Below, piece by piece: positions 16,478-23,437 of a stretch of 31,103 bases of DNA. Numbering within the stretch: position 1 is the first letter of the stretch; each line of letters begins with the position of its first letter. This stretch comes from Anaerolineales bacterium. GTDB lineage: Bacteria; Chloroflexota; Anaerolineae; 4572-78; NAK82. The notes beneath the pieces were generated by a model. It was not told the origin of the DNA, made no database searches, and worked only from the letters and a program-made list of their open reading frames with translations. The stretch spans positions 5,001 through 36,103 of the forward strand of contig JAHELX010000924.1 of NCBI GenBank assembly GCA_024643945.1. Reading direction: 5' to 3'. The position numbers and the translations under genes are program-made.

Positions 16478-19168
16478 CTACGCCGCCAATGTTGCCAGGC
16501 GTTCACGCAACTTTTCCGCCTGTTCTTGCAAGCTGGTCAGTTTATCCCGCTCTTTTTGCACCACCTCGGCCGGTGCTTGGGCGACAAACCCTTGGTTGCT
16601 CAACAACTTCTGGCTGCGGGCGATGCCGTCATCGACGCGGGTCAGTTCTTTTTGCAAACGCTTGCGTTCGACGTCCAAGTCAACCATGCCGGTCAGCGGC
16701 AGGTAGATCTCGACGCCACCCACCACCAGCGTGAGTGCCTGCTCTGGTTTATCGAGGAGAGTGTGGGCCAAGCGCAAAGTGTCGGAGTCGAGGCGAGCCA
16801 GTTCCACCAGAATGTCCCGCTGCGACAGGAACAGATCATACTTTTCCCCAGTTGCGATGTGGGCGACAATACGCCGGGCCGGTTCCACGTTGTATTCGGC
16901 ACGGGCGTTGCGGATGGCGCGGATGGCGTCCATCACCGACTGCATATCGGCCTCGGCCTCTTCGCAGAATTCACCCGGGGTCGGCCAGGAGGTAATCATG
17001 AGCGAATCATCCGTATGGGGCAAGTGCTGCCACGTCGCCTCGGTGACAAAGGGCATAAAGGGATGCAGCAATCGCAGCGTCCGATCCAGCACGTAGACCA
17101 ACACCCGTCGCACCGTGGCCTGAGCATGGGCGTCGGCACCATACAGGCGAATCTTGGCGATTTCGATGTACCAGTCGGCATATTCACCCCACAGGAACTC
17201 ATAAATTTGCCGGCCAGCCTCGCCGTATTGATAGGTGTCCATTAGCCGGGTCACGTTTGCAACCAGGCGGTTGTAGCGGCTGATGATCCACCGGTCGGGT
17301 AAGGCTATTGCTGACAGGTTCCAAGTACCCAGGCCAGCCTCGAAGGCAGCCCCCAAATTGCTGACCACAAAGCGGGTGACGTTCCAAATTTTGTTGGCAA
17401 AGTTACGGTTGGCGACGATGCGCTCTTCACTCAGGCTCATATCGTTGCCGGGGGTACTGCCTGTCAGCAGAGTGAAGCGCAAAGCATCGGTACCGTAGCT
17501 GTCCATCATCTCCAAAGGATCGATGACATTGCCGGCCGTTTTGCTCATTTTGCGTCCATAAGCATCTCGCACCAGCCCATGCAGGTAGATGGTGTGGAAG
17601 GGAATCCGGCCGGTCATCTCCAATCCCTGCATAATCATGCGAGCCACCCAGAAAAAGAGGATGTCATAGCCGGTTTCCATCATGTCGGTGGGATAAAAAC
17701 GTCTGTAATCCTCTGTCTCCTCAGGCCAGCCCAGAGTGGAAAAGGGCCACAGGCCCGAGCTGAACCAGGTATCTAGCACGTCCGGATCTTGCTGCAAGTT
17801 GGCACTGCCACATTTTTCGCAGGCGACCGGATCCTCACGGACAACGGCCATATGGCTACAATCGCCGCAATACCACACCGGAATGCGGTGGCCCCACCAA
17901 AGTTGGCGGCTGATACACCAGTCGCGGATGTTCTCCAGCCAGTTGTAGTAGACTTTGGTGAAGCGTTCAGGTATGATTTTGATGCGTCCATCGCGCACTG
18001 CCTGCAGGCCAGCCTCGGCGAGCGGTTGCATCTTCACGAACCATTGGGTGCTGACCAGCGGTTCGACCACTTCGCCGCCGCGCTGGGAACGGGGCACTTG
18101 CATCGTGTATTTTTCGGTTTTGATAGTCAGCCCAGCGGCTTCCATATCGGCCCACAGTTTTTCCCGGCACTCATAGCGGTCGAGCCCGGCGTAGGGACCA
18201 GCATTCTCGTTCATCGTCGCGTCCGAGTTGAGGACGTTGACGATCGGCAACCCATGTCGTTGGCCAATTTCGAAGTCATTCGGGTCGTGACCAGGGGTGA
18301 TCTTGAGGGCGCCAGTGCCGAATTCCATCGAGACATAGGTGTCGTGGATGACGGGGATGGTGCGGTTGAGCATAGGCACCAGGCAGGTCTTACCAATGAG
18401 GTGGCGGTAACGGTCGTCGTCGGGGTGAACGGCCACAGCCGTATCACCCAAGATGGTCTCAGGCCGGGTGGTAGCCACCGGGATGTAACCCCGTCCCGGC
18501 CCGTCCTTCAGGTTTGACCCGGCGATGGGGTATTTGAAGTAATACAGAGTGCCCTCTTCTTCGTTGTACTCCACCTCCAGGTCGCTGACGGCGGTTTGCA
18601 GGCCGGGCGACCAGTTGATGAGATATTCTCCCCGGTAGATGAGTCCCTTTTCGTAAAGGCGCACAAAAGCCTCGCGCACGGCGCGCGAGAGCCCCTCGTC
18701 CAAAGTGAAGCGCTCCCGGTCCCAGTCGCATGAAGCCCCCAACCGGCGCAGTTGTCGGATGATGATGCCGCCGTATTTCTCTTTCCACTCCCAGGTGCGG
18801 CGCAAAAATTCCTCGCGCCCAATAGCCTGACGACTGGTCCCCTCACTGAGGAGCATACGCTCTACCTGAAGCTGGGTAGCGATGCCGGCGTGATCGCTGC
18901 CGGGGACCCACAGGGCAGCCCGCCCCAACATGCGGTAATAGCGGATCATCATGTCTTCCATAGCTACGAACATAGCGTGGCCCAGGTGAAGTTCGCCTGT
19001 CACGTTGGGAGGCGGCATGGAGATGACGAAGGGTTCGGCGTCGGGTGGGGCAATCTCTGGCTTAAAGTAGCCCTGGCTTTCCCACCAGTTGTAGAGGATT
19101 GTCTCCACGGCCTGCGGGTCGTAGGTTTTGGCCATTTCAGTGGTGTCTATTGGGCACTCAGTCGTCAT
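16478..19168 (-). CDS. valS: valyl-tRNA synthetase
   Basis: This 896-residue class I enzyme charges tRNA-Val with valine using ATP. The ATP-site motifs are 'ELHLGHAM' (59-66, HIGH-type) and 'KMSKTAG' (540-546). The editing domain has 'ATTRPETILGDTAVAVHP' (232-249) and 'GTGALKITPGHDPNDFE' (284-300). Zinc-type cysteines are Cys434/Cys437 and Cys450/Cys453. A C-terminal tRNA-binding coiled coil runs from about 830, with 'LDVERKRLQKELTRVDDGIARSQ'. The length is normal. ATG 19168 was chosen because AAGGAGAG lies just upstream; the frame extends to 19207 without a ribosome site. It is regulated by a T-box leader just upstream. Confidence 0.97.
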   Translation of the reverse strand: MTTECPIDTTEMAKTYDPQAVETILYNWWESQGYFKPEIAPPDAEPFVISMPPPNVTGELHLGHAMFVAMEDMMIRYYRMLGRAALWVPGSDHAGIATQLQVERMLLSEGTSRQAIGREEFLRRTWEWKEKYGGIIIRQLRRLGASCDWDRERFTLDEGLSRAVREAFVRLYEKGLIYRGEYLINWSPGLQTAVSDLEVEYNEEEGTLYYFKYPIAGSNLKDGPGRGYIPVATTRPETILGDTAVAVHPDDDRYRHLIGKTCLVPMLNRTIPVIHDTYVSMEFGTGALKITPGHDPNDFEIGQRHGLPIVNVLNSDATMNENAGPYAGLDRYECREKLWADMEAAGLTIKTEKYTMQVPRSQRGGEVVEPLVSTQWFVKMQPLAEAGLQAVRDGRIKIIPERFTKVYYNWLENIRDWCISRQLWWGHRIPVWYCGDCSHMAVVREDPVACEKCGSANLQQDPDVLDTWFSSGLWPFSTLGWPEETEDYRRFYPTDMMETGYDILFFWVARMIMQGLEMTGRIPFHTIYLHGLVRDAYGRKMSKTAGNVIDPLEMMDSYGTDALRFTLLTGSTPGNDMSLSEERIVANRNFANKIWNVTRFVVSNLGAAFEAGLGTWNLSAIALPDRWIISRYNRLVANVTRLMDTYQYGEAGRQIYEFLWGEYADWYIEIAKIRLYGADAHAQATVRRVLVYVLDRTLRLLHPFMPFVTEATWQHLPHTDDSLMITSWPTPGEFCEEAEADMQSVMDAIRAIRNARAEYNVEPARRIVAHIATGEKYDLFLSQRDILVELARLDSDTLRLAHTLLDKPEQALTLVVGGVEIYLPLTGMVDLDVERKRLQKELTRVDDGIARSQKLLSNQGFVAQAPAEVVQKERDKLTSLQEQAEKLRERLATLAA

Positions 19169-19261
19169 TTTGTTCTCTCCTTCATATAAACAACAGGAGC
19201 TACTCACGCCTCAAGCGTGACATTTCCCTCCTGTAAAAGGTCGTGCTGGATCGCATTGATA

Positions 19262-19622
19262 AACACAATGCCCTTTTCATCCAAGGACGAAAAGGGCAAA
19301 GCTTCGCGGTACCACCTCGGTTCTGACACAGTTACCAGGATTAGACTACACCTGCAGAATTCAGCATGTGTAACTCTGCGGGTAATCTCCTTGCCTTGCC
19401 TGCCCCTCTCGGTAAGCACATCGAGCCAGGGCATCCACGCGTCAGCACTCTTAATCGCAATAACGGGCGAACCCGGGGCAGCCTACCAGGTAACATTACC
19501 TTTCAACCACCCAACTCCCAGGCGACCTTCGGCAGAGGGCGCTGCGAGAGGCTTTCAGCCGGTGACCTCTCTTCTCTATCAGGCCGGGTATGCCTGCCTA
19601 CTCCTCCTGTTCGCTGTCGTTG
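19262..19622 (-). promoter_or_regulatory. T-box riboswitch of valS (tRNA-Val)
   Basis: On the minus strand the conserved T-box GGTGGTACCGCG lies at 19305-19316, preceded by GAACCGA. Upstream, Stem I features are seen: 'GAACAGGAGGAGTAGGC' (about 19595-19612, with the AGTA element), and AGAGAGG pairing with CCTCTC around GGCTGAAAGCC. The 3' side reads 'GCCGAAGGTCGCCTGGGAG'; the specifier is probably GTC (19524-19526), a valine codon. After the T-box, GCCCTTTTC and GAAAAGGGC (19270-19297) form a terminator-like hairpin followed by ATTGTGTTT, a weak U-tract. Uncharged tRNA-Val would favour the antiterminator and valS expression. Confidence 0.9.
19270..19297 (-). terminator. T-box attenuator hairpin
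   Basis: The minus-strand arms GCCCTTTTC and GAAAAGGGC enclose a 10-nt loop and directly follow the T-box. The downstream U-tract (ATTGTGTTT) is imperfect, so control could be partly translational; the valS ribosome site is about 90 nt further on. Confidence 0.65.
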
Positions 19623-19626
19623 ACTG

Positions 19627-19796
19627 GTAACTACTCGGCCTACCCTCCCGCAGGTTAATGCAACCTGCCCCGTGGGGGGGCTTTCCCGAGCGAAGCCCCC
19701 CTGTGGGGCTGTGCAGCCCCGTGGGGGGCTTTCCCCTGTGCAGGGGACCATTGGGCGCTCGGGACCATTGGGTGCTCCGGGAGGGTGAGCAGTTAC
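19627..19796. mobile_element. non-autonomous MITE-like element, copy A
   Basis: This GC-rich 170-bp element contains no gene. It is bounded by imperfect inverted ends: GTAACTACTC at the left and, in reverse complement, GTAACTGCTC at the right, each leading to ACCCTCCCG (5 nt further in on the left). It is flanked directly by GTTGACTG (19619-19626 and 19797-19804), a probable 8-bp target duplication (9 bp if the preceding C is counted). The core matches copy B (23053-23270) in inverted orientation for over 90 bp. It lies between the valS promoter and the T-box. Confidence 0.82.
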
Positions 19797-19806
19797 GTTG
19801 ACTGTA

Positions 19807-19843
19807 TAAAAACAGACCAGGGCAGTGGGCCTCATTGCCCTGG
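19807..19843 (-). terminator. intrinsic-terminator-like hairpin
   Basis: On the minus strand CCAGGGCA (19836-19843) pairs with TGCCCTGG (19817-19824) around an 11-nt loop, followed by TCTGTTTTTA (T-run at 19807-19811). It lies just after the stop of the VTT-protein gene, whose transcript it probably ends. It also falls within the first 40 nt of any transcript from the promoter at 19854-19882. Confidence 0.7.
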
Positions 19844-19853
19844 AATTGATTAC

Positions 19854-19882
19854 AGTATACCGGATAGCAGGGGAATTGTCAA
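19854..19882 (-). promoter_or_regulatory. sigma70-type promoter, probably of valS
   Basis: On the minus strand TTGACA (19877-19882), a 17-nt spacer and TATACT (19854-19859) form a near-consensus promoter overlapping the end of the VTT-protein gene. The start would be near 19847. The transcript would pass through the hairpin at 19807-19843, the MITE-like element and then the T-box before valS. No other good promoter was seen nearer to the T-box. Confidence 0.7.
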
Positions 19883-20466
19883 GAGTTCGTAAAAACCAAC
19901 TGGCCGCCTAGCGCAAGGATAATGAGACGAACACTTTTGCCAGCCCAGGCGGCCAGTAAAAAGTGCCAGACTGGCATACCCAGCGCACCAGCGACCATCC
20001 CCCCCACGTCGAAAGCGGGGTTGGGGATGACGGCCAACACGAAGATGACCAGTACGCCCCTCTTACGCATCCATTTCTCAAGGCGGCTGTAGAGATCCCT
20101 GTTTTCGATAATGGCTCGCCCCCCAACGCCGGCCAGGTAACCAGTTAACTCGCCTAGGGCGGATCCCAGGCCAGCCACAATGCCTACAGCCACCGGGTTG
20201 AGTGCTCCACCCACGCCAAATACCACGGCCATGCTGGGCGTTGGCAAGATAATCGTAGCATTACCGATAAGACTGATCAGGAAGACAGCCGGGTATCCAT
20301 AGACGGAAAAACGCTGGATCTGCTCGCGCGACAGGACAATCCCCACTGTAATGCCGACTGCAAGCAGCACAGCAGTAACATGTCCGATCAAGCGGCGCGT
20401 TTTCGGTGATAATCTGATAAGAGTAAATGCCTGGGTTTTGGTAATTGGGGACTCGGATTTCGGCAT
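19879..20466 (-). CDS. VTT/DedA-like membrane protein
   Basis: This 195-residue membrane protein has a hydrophobic helix at 28-44 and a VTT (SNARE-associated) domain: 'GYPAVFLISLIGNATIILPTPSMAVVFGVGGALNPVAVGIVAGLGSALGELTGYLAG' (57-113) and 'VIFVLAVIPNPAFDVGGMVAGALGMPVWHFLLAAWAGKSVR' (139-179). The E-x-TGY and the proline-rich re-entrant segments are family hallmarks. DedA/VTT proteins take part in lipid translocation and membrane homeostasis; the exact role here is unknown. Its stop overlaps the valS promoter. Confidence 0.87.
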   Translation of the reverse strand: MPKSESPITKTQAFTLIRLSPKTRRLIGHVTAVLLAVGITVGIVLSREQIQRFSVYGYPAVFLISLIGNATIILPTPSMAVVFGVGGALNPVAVGIVAGLGSALGELTGYLAGVGGRAIIENRDLYSRLEKWMRKRGVLVIFVLAVIPNPAFDVGGMVAGALGMPVWHFLLAAWAGKSVRLIILALGGQLVFTNS

Positions 20467-20701
20467 AGGTACCTCGACTTATGATTCCTGGCCATCTACA
20501 GGGTAATGTTGGTTGTCGAAACTGGTTCCCGGCGCGAAAAGCTGTAGCCAGTCGCTTCTCCGCCCCCCAGGGGGGACCTATGTTTACATCAGCTTCACAG
20601 GATTCTACGCAAATCGTCAAGAATAGTTGCAGCCGAAAACTACCTGATAAGCCTATTACAGACCTAAGTCTTCTCCGAGATTCCTCGATAGTCCCCTGAT
20701 C
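20467..20701 (-). other. long leader upstream of the VTT-protein gene
   Basis: About 230 nt separate the predicted promoter (20702-20729) from the ATG at 20466. The stretch holds a C6/G6 hairpin-forming run (CCCCCCAGGGGGG near 20562-20574) and no gene. No known riboswitch pattern was recognised. The ribosome site is weak. Confidence 0.4.
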
Positions 20702-20729
20702 AGTTTACCACGAACTATCATGCTGTCAA
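20702..20729 (-). promoter_or_regulatory. promoter of the VTT-protein gene
   Basis: On the minus strand TTGACA (20724-20729), a 16-nt spacer and TAAACT (20702-20707) are preceded by TGG as an extended -10. The region around the -10 (AGTTCGTGGTAAACTGATCAGG) is nearly the same as that of the cyclophilin promoter at 21374-21401. Confidence 0.65.
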
Positions 20730-20785
20730 CCAGTACTATGGGGGCCCTTACTCCACAACTATAATCGCAACTCGTTCAGCCCGTC

Positions 20786-20827
20786 AAAACGTCGAGGGGC
20801 GTATGGTCATGCGCCCCTCGACGTTTT
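20786..20827. terminator. perfect inverted repeat downstream of the cyclophilin gene
   Basis: AAAACGTCGAGGGGCG (20786-20801) and CGCCCCTCGACGTTTT (20812-20827) are exact reverse complements around a 10-nt loop. It lies 26 nt after the cyclophilin stop and ends in TTTT on either strand, so it most likely terminates that transcript before the VTT-protein promoter. Confidence 0.75.
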
Positions 20828-20853
20828 GCTCTATGAACTCCTTCCAGGCTGCA

Positions 20854-21336
20854 TCAACGCTCGGTGATGAGAATCTCTTCCATAAAATCAGCTTGCTCCA
20901 AGCTGAGCACTACGTCCATCCCCTTTGTCACCTTGCCAAAGACCGTATGTCTGCCATCCAGGTGAGGTTGCGGCTCGTGACAAATGAAGAACTGGCTGCC
21001 GTTGGTATTGGGGCCAGCGTTGGCCATGCTCAGGCTGCCAGCCTCGTGTTTGTGAGGATTGTTCCGAGTCTCGTCTTCGAAGGTGTAGCCTGGGCCTCCC
21101 GTGCCGGTACCATGCGGGCACCCTCCCTGGGCTACAAACGCAGGGATAACCCGGTGAAAGGTAAGTCCATCGTAAAACCCATCCCGGGCCAGGAACACAA
21201 AATTATTCACCGTCTTGGGGGCATCTGAGGCGAAGAGTTCCAGCTCTATATCGCCTCGATTGGTCTTGATCGTTGCCGAGTAGGTCTCATCCGGGTCAAT
21301 TACCATACTTGGATATGAAGGATATTTTCTTGCCAC
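20854..21336 (-). CDS. cyclophilin-type peptidyl-prolyl cis-trans isomerase
   Basis: This 160-residue cytosolic cyclophilin catalyses proline isomerisation in protein folding. Active-site residues are visible: '[15 protein letters not shown]' (58-72; Arg62, Phe67, Gln70), 'TNGSQFFI' (111-118; Gln115, Phe117), and '[10 protein letters not shown]' (125-134; His130). The start is GTG 21336 with GGGAGA upstream, giving [19 protein letters not shown] before the fold. It is monocistronic, with its own promoter and a terminator hairpin. Confidence 0.95.
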   Translation of the reverse strand: MARKYPSYPSMVIDPDETYSATIKTNRGDIELELFASDAPKTVNNFVFLARDGFYDGLTFHRVIPAFVAQGGCPHGTGTGGPGYTFEDETRNNPHKHEAGSLSMANAGPNTNGSQFFICHEPQPHLDGRHTVFGKVTKGMDVVLSLEQADFMEEILITER

Positions 21337-21373
21337 GTCTTTCTCCCTTTGCCAATTTTTGTAGCACCTGACC

Positions 21374-21401
21374 AGTGTACCACGAACTGGAAAGCTGTCA
21401 A
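21374..21401 (-). promoter_or_regulatory. promoter of the cyclophilin gene
   Basis: On the minus strand TTGACA (21396-21401), a 16-nt spacer and TACACT (21374-21379) are preceded by TGG (extended -10). The start is near 21367, about 30 nt before the GTG. It is strikingly similar to the promoter at 20702-20729. Confidence 0.7.
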
Positions 21402-21432
21402 ACAGTAGGATAGCTTCCTCATCGCCTTAGAT

Positions 21433-21460
21433 TTGACATTCCCTGATCCCCGGTTATAAT
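21433..21460 (+). promoter_or_regulatory. sigma70-type promoter of the Fur-family regulator operon
   Basis: TTGACA (21433-21438), a 16-nt spacer and a perfect TATAAT (21455-21460) form a strong promoter. The start would be near 21467, inside the operator palindrome listed next. Confidence 0.8.
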
Positions 21461-21479
21461 TGAGACATATTCTCAATTA
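21457..21479. promoter_or_regulatory. operator palindrome, probable Fur/Zur-type box
   Basis: TAATTGAGA and TCTCAATTA are perfect inverted 9-bp arms around CATAT. The palindrome overlaps the -10 box and predicted start site of the operon for a Fur-family protein, so autorepression is likely. The TGAGA(N5)TCTCA core has the size of a 7-1-7 Fur-type site. Confidence 0.75.
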
Positions 21480-21515
21480 CGAATGAGGAACGACTCTGTG
21501 CGTAAGGAGTCATCA

Positions 21516-21947
21516 ATGCCCGATCTCACCAGCTTAGGTCACAAACTAAAAGATGCAGGCTACCGGTTGACGCCGCCTCGTTTGGCGATCGTGCAAGTGC
21601 TAGAACAGGAACACAGGCATCTCAGTCCCAATGAGGTGCTAACACTAGGCCAGCAGATCTATCCACTGCTCAGCCGGGCCACCGTATATCGCACCCTGGA
21701 GTTGCTAACCGAATTGGGGCTTATCCGGCCAATCTTTTTGGGGGATGCATCTCAACGTTACGTCACCGCCGAGGGGGGGCACCACCACTTGGTGTGCACT
21801 AATTGTGGTGCGACCTTCGAATTCGAGAGCTGCGGCAGCGATCAGCTAGCGGCAACCCTATCTGAGCAATTTGGCTTCGAGATTCACAGCCATTTGTTGG
21901 AATTCTATGGCGCTTGTGAAAACTGCAGACAAAGCCGATCATTCTGA
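21516..21947 (+). CDS. Fur-family metalloregulator
   Basis: This 143-residue repressor has a winged-helix domain ('GHKLKDAGYRLTPPRLAIVQVLEQ', with recognition helix 'LSRATVYRTLELLTELGLI' at 52-70) and a dimerisation/metal domain. CTNC (Cys94/Cys97) and CENC (Cys134/Cys137) make the structural zinc site, and His89-91 with His124/His126 are likely sensory ligands. ATG 21516 has AAGGAG 8 nt upstream; the frame also opens at 21483 but there without a ribosome site. It is 43 nt before a metal-binding lipoprotein gene, so a zinc-sensing (Zur-like) role is the best guess; manganese or iron cannot be excluded. Confidence 0.9.
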   Translation: MPDLTSLGHKLKDAGYRLTPPRLAIVQVLEQEHRHLSPNEVLTLGQQIYPLLSRATVYRTLELLTELGLIRPIFLGDASQRYVTAEGGHHHLVCTNCGATFEFESCGSDQLAATLSEQFGFEIHSHLLEFYGACENCRQSRSF

Positions 21948-21990
21948 TTGCCGTATCGATAGTTCTGGTTGAAAATAGGGAGTCGTTTCT

Positions 21991-23022
21991 GTGTTTGGCA
22001 AAAAGACGTGCGGGATATTTATTGGGTTGGTAATCGTCGCGATGATGACCCCCGCTTGTGGGCAGGCTGGGACATCGGCGACAGGCGGCGCAAAGCCTGC
22101 CCAATCGGTCGAAGCAAGCCAAGATCCCCGAGATGAAAATGAACTGGTGAAACTCGCGCCGGTTTCATTGAGGGCTGGCGAAAAGTTGCAAGTGGTCGCC
22201 ACCACCAACATTGTAGCCGACATCGTCTCTCAGGTAGGTGACGACGCAATAGAGCTGACTCCATTACTGCCCCTCGGAGACGATCCGCATACCTACACCA
22301 CCACACCTCAAGATATGGTTGTCGTGGCTAATGCACACGTCATCTTTGCCAATGGAGCCGGCCTGGAGGCAGAATTCTTGCCTAAACTGACCCCAAATAC
22401 AGACGCCCCGGTCGTATATGTCTCCCAGGGAATTGAGTTTCGTGCTTTTAAAGCAACAGACATAGAAGAAGTTGACCACGAGTATGCCCGTGAAGGTGTT
22501 GATCCTCATACCTGGACGACGCCGGTCAATGCGATAAACTTTGTACATAATATCGAACACGCTCTGAGCGCTCTTGATCCGGCCAATGCCAGCACTTATG
22601 AAGCCAACGCCAAGAGGTACGAAGCCGAACTGGAATCACTGGACGAATGGGTCAAAGAGCAGATCGCGACCATCCCGGCCGACAACCGCAAATTGGTCAC
22701 CGATCACGAAACCTTTGGCTATTACGCTGATCGCTACGGACTGGAGCAGATCGGGGCGGTCATCCCTGGTTTCAGCACCGGGACCGAACCGTCAGCGCGG
22801 GAATTGGCCACGCTAGAAGATTCGATCCACAGGTACGGCGTCCGAGCCGTTTTTGTCGGTACAACGGTCAACCCGTCACTGGTACAACAGGTGGCAGCGG
22901 ATACTGGCGTTCAGTTAGTCACACTTTACACGGGTTCGCTGGGCCCCACGGGCAGCGGCGTCGAGACGTATGTTGACTATATACGCTATAATACCACAGC
23001 TATCGTTGATGGGCTCCACTGA
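21991..23022 (+). CDS. metal ABC transporter substrate-binding lipoprotein (ZnuA/PsaA-like)
   Basis: This 343-residue cluster A-I binding protein captures Zn2+ or Mn2+ outside the membrane. It starts with a lipoprotein signal ('GLVIVAMMTPAC', lipid Cys23). Metal ligands are His100 in 'DDPHTYTTTPQD', His173 in 'VDPHTW', and His239 in 'TDHETFGYYADRYGL'. The position often held by a fourth Asp ('YTDSLG') is Gly here ('YTGSLG', 313-318), which resembles three-histidine zinc binders. The start is GTG with ATAGGGAG upstream. It follows the Fur-family gene in one operon. The permease and ATPase genes are missing; a MITE-like element follows 30 nt after its stop. Confidence 0.92.
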   Translation: MFGKKTCGIFIGLVIVAMMTPACGQAGTSATGGAKPAQSVEASQDPRDENELVKLAPVSLRAGEKLQVVATTNIVADIVSQVGDDAIELTPLLPLGDDPHTYTTTPQDMVVVANAHVIFANGAGLEAEFLPKLTPNTDAPVVYVSQGIEFRAFKATDIEEVDHEYAREGVDPHTWTTPVNAINFVHNIEHALSALDPANASTYEANAKRYEAELESLDEWVKEQIATIPADNRKLVTDHETFGYYADRYGLEQIGAVIPGFSTGTEPSARELATLEDSIHRYGVRAVFVGTTVNPSLVQQVAADTGVQLVTLYTGSLGPTGSGVETYVDYIRYNTTAIVDGLH

Positions 23023-23052
23023 AGGTTACTTTCAACCTTCCCGAACTGAACT

Positions 23053-23270
23053 GGGTGCGTTCATTTTTGTGGGCGACACACCCTCCCGGAGCGCCCAATG
23101 GTCCCGAGCGAAGCCCCCCACGGGGCTGCACAGCCCCACAGGGGGGCTTCGCTCGGGAAAGCCCCCCCACGGGGCAGGTTGGTGCTAAAAATCGTAGCTT
23201 GTTCAGTCAAAACCTGCCCCGTGGGGGGGCTTTGCTCCGGGAGGGTTCGTCCCGAAATCCGAACCCACCC
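23053..23270. mobile_element. non-autonomous MITE-like element, copy B
   Basis: This 218-bp gene-free element has imperfect inverted ends, GGGTGCGTTC and (reverse complement) GGGTGGGTTC, which continue with similarity to ACCCTCCCGGAGC. It is flanked by AACTGAACT at 23044-23052 and 23271-23279, a probable 7-9-bp target duplication depending on the exact boundary. The core contains a long hairpin (TCCCGAGCGAAGCCCCCC, then GGGGCTG/CAGCCCC, then the matching arm). A second, shorter inverted half (AACCTGCCCCGTGGGGGGGC) lies at 23212-23231. It lies between the lipoprotein and transglutaminase genes; the rest of 23023-23437 shows no gene. Confidence 0.82.
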
Positions 23271-23437
23271 AACTGAACTTGACTTCTGGGGGTTGTCATT
23301 CTATACTGGATATGGATCACTGTTTATAGATCAGATTGCTCAATAATAGCTTCTGAAAACTAACCAGCCATTACGCTACGACTTTTAAAGACAACGCGGC
23401 ACGTCGATCGGTTAGTGGGTGAAGGTGAGGGTAGGAT

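Noticed and set aside
19503..19835. Reading frame rich in Pro-Gly, with a similar one at 23055-23276
   Set aside because: Both simply translate the GC-rich core of the two mobile elements; the shared peptide reflects the DNA repeat, not a protein family.
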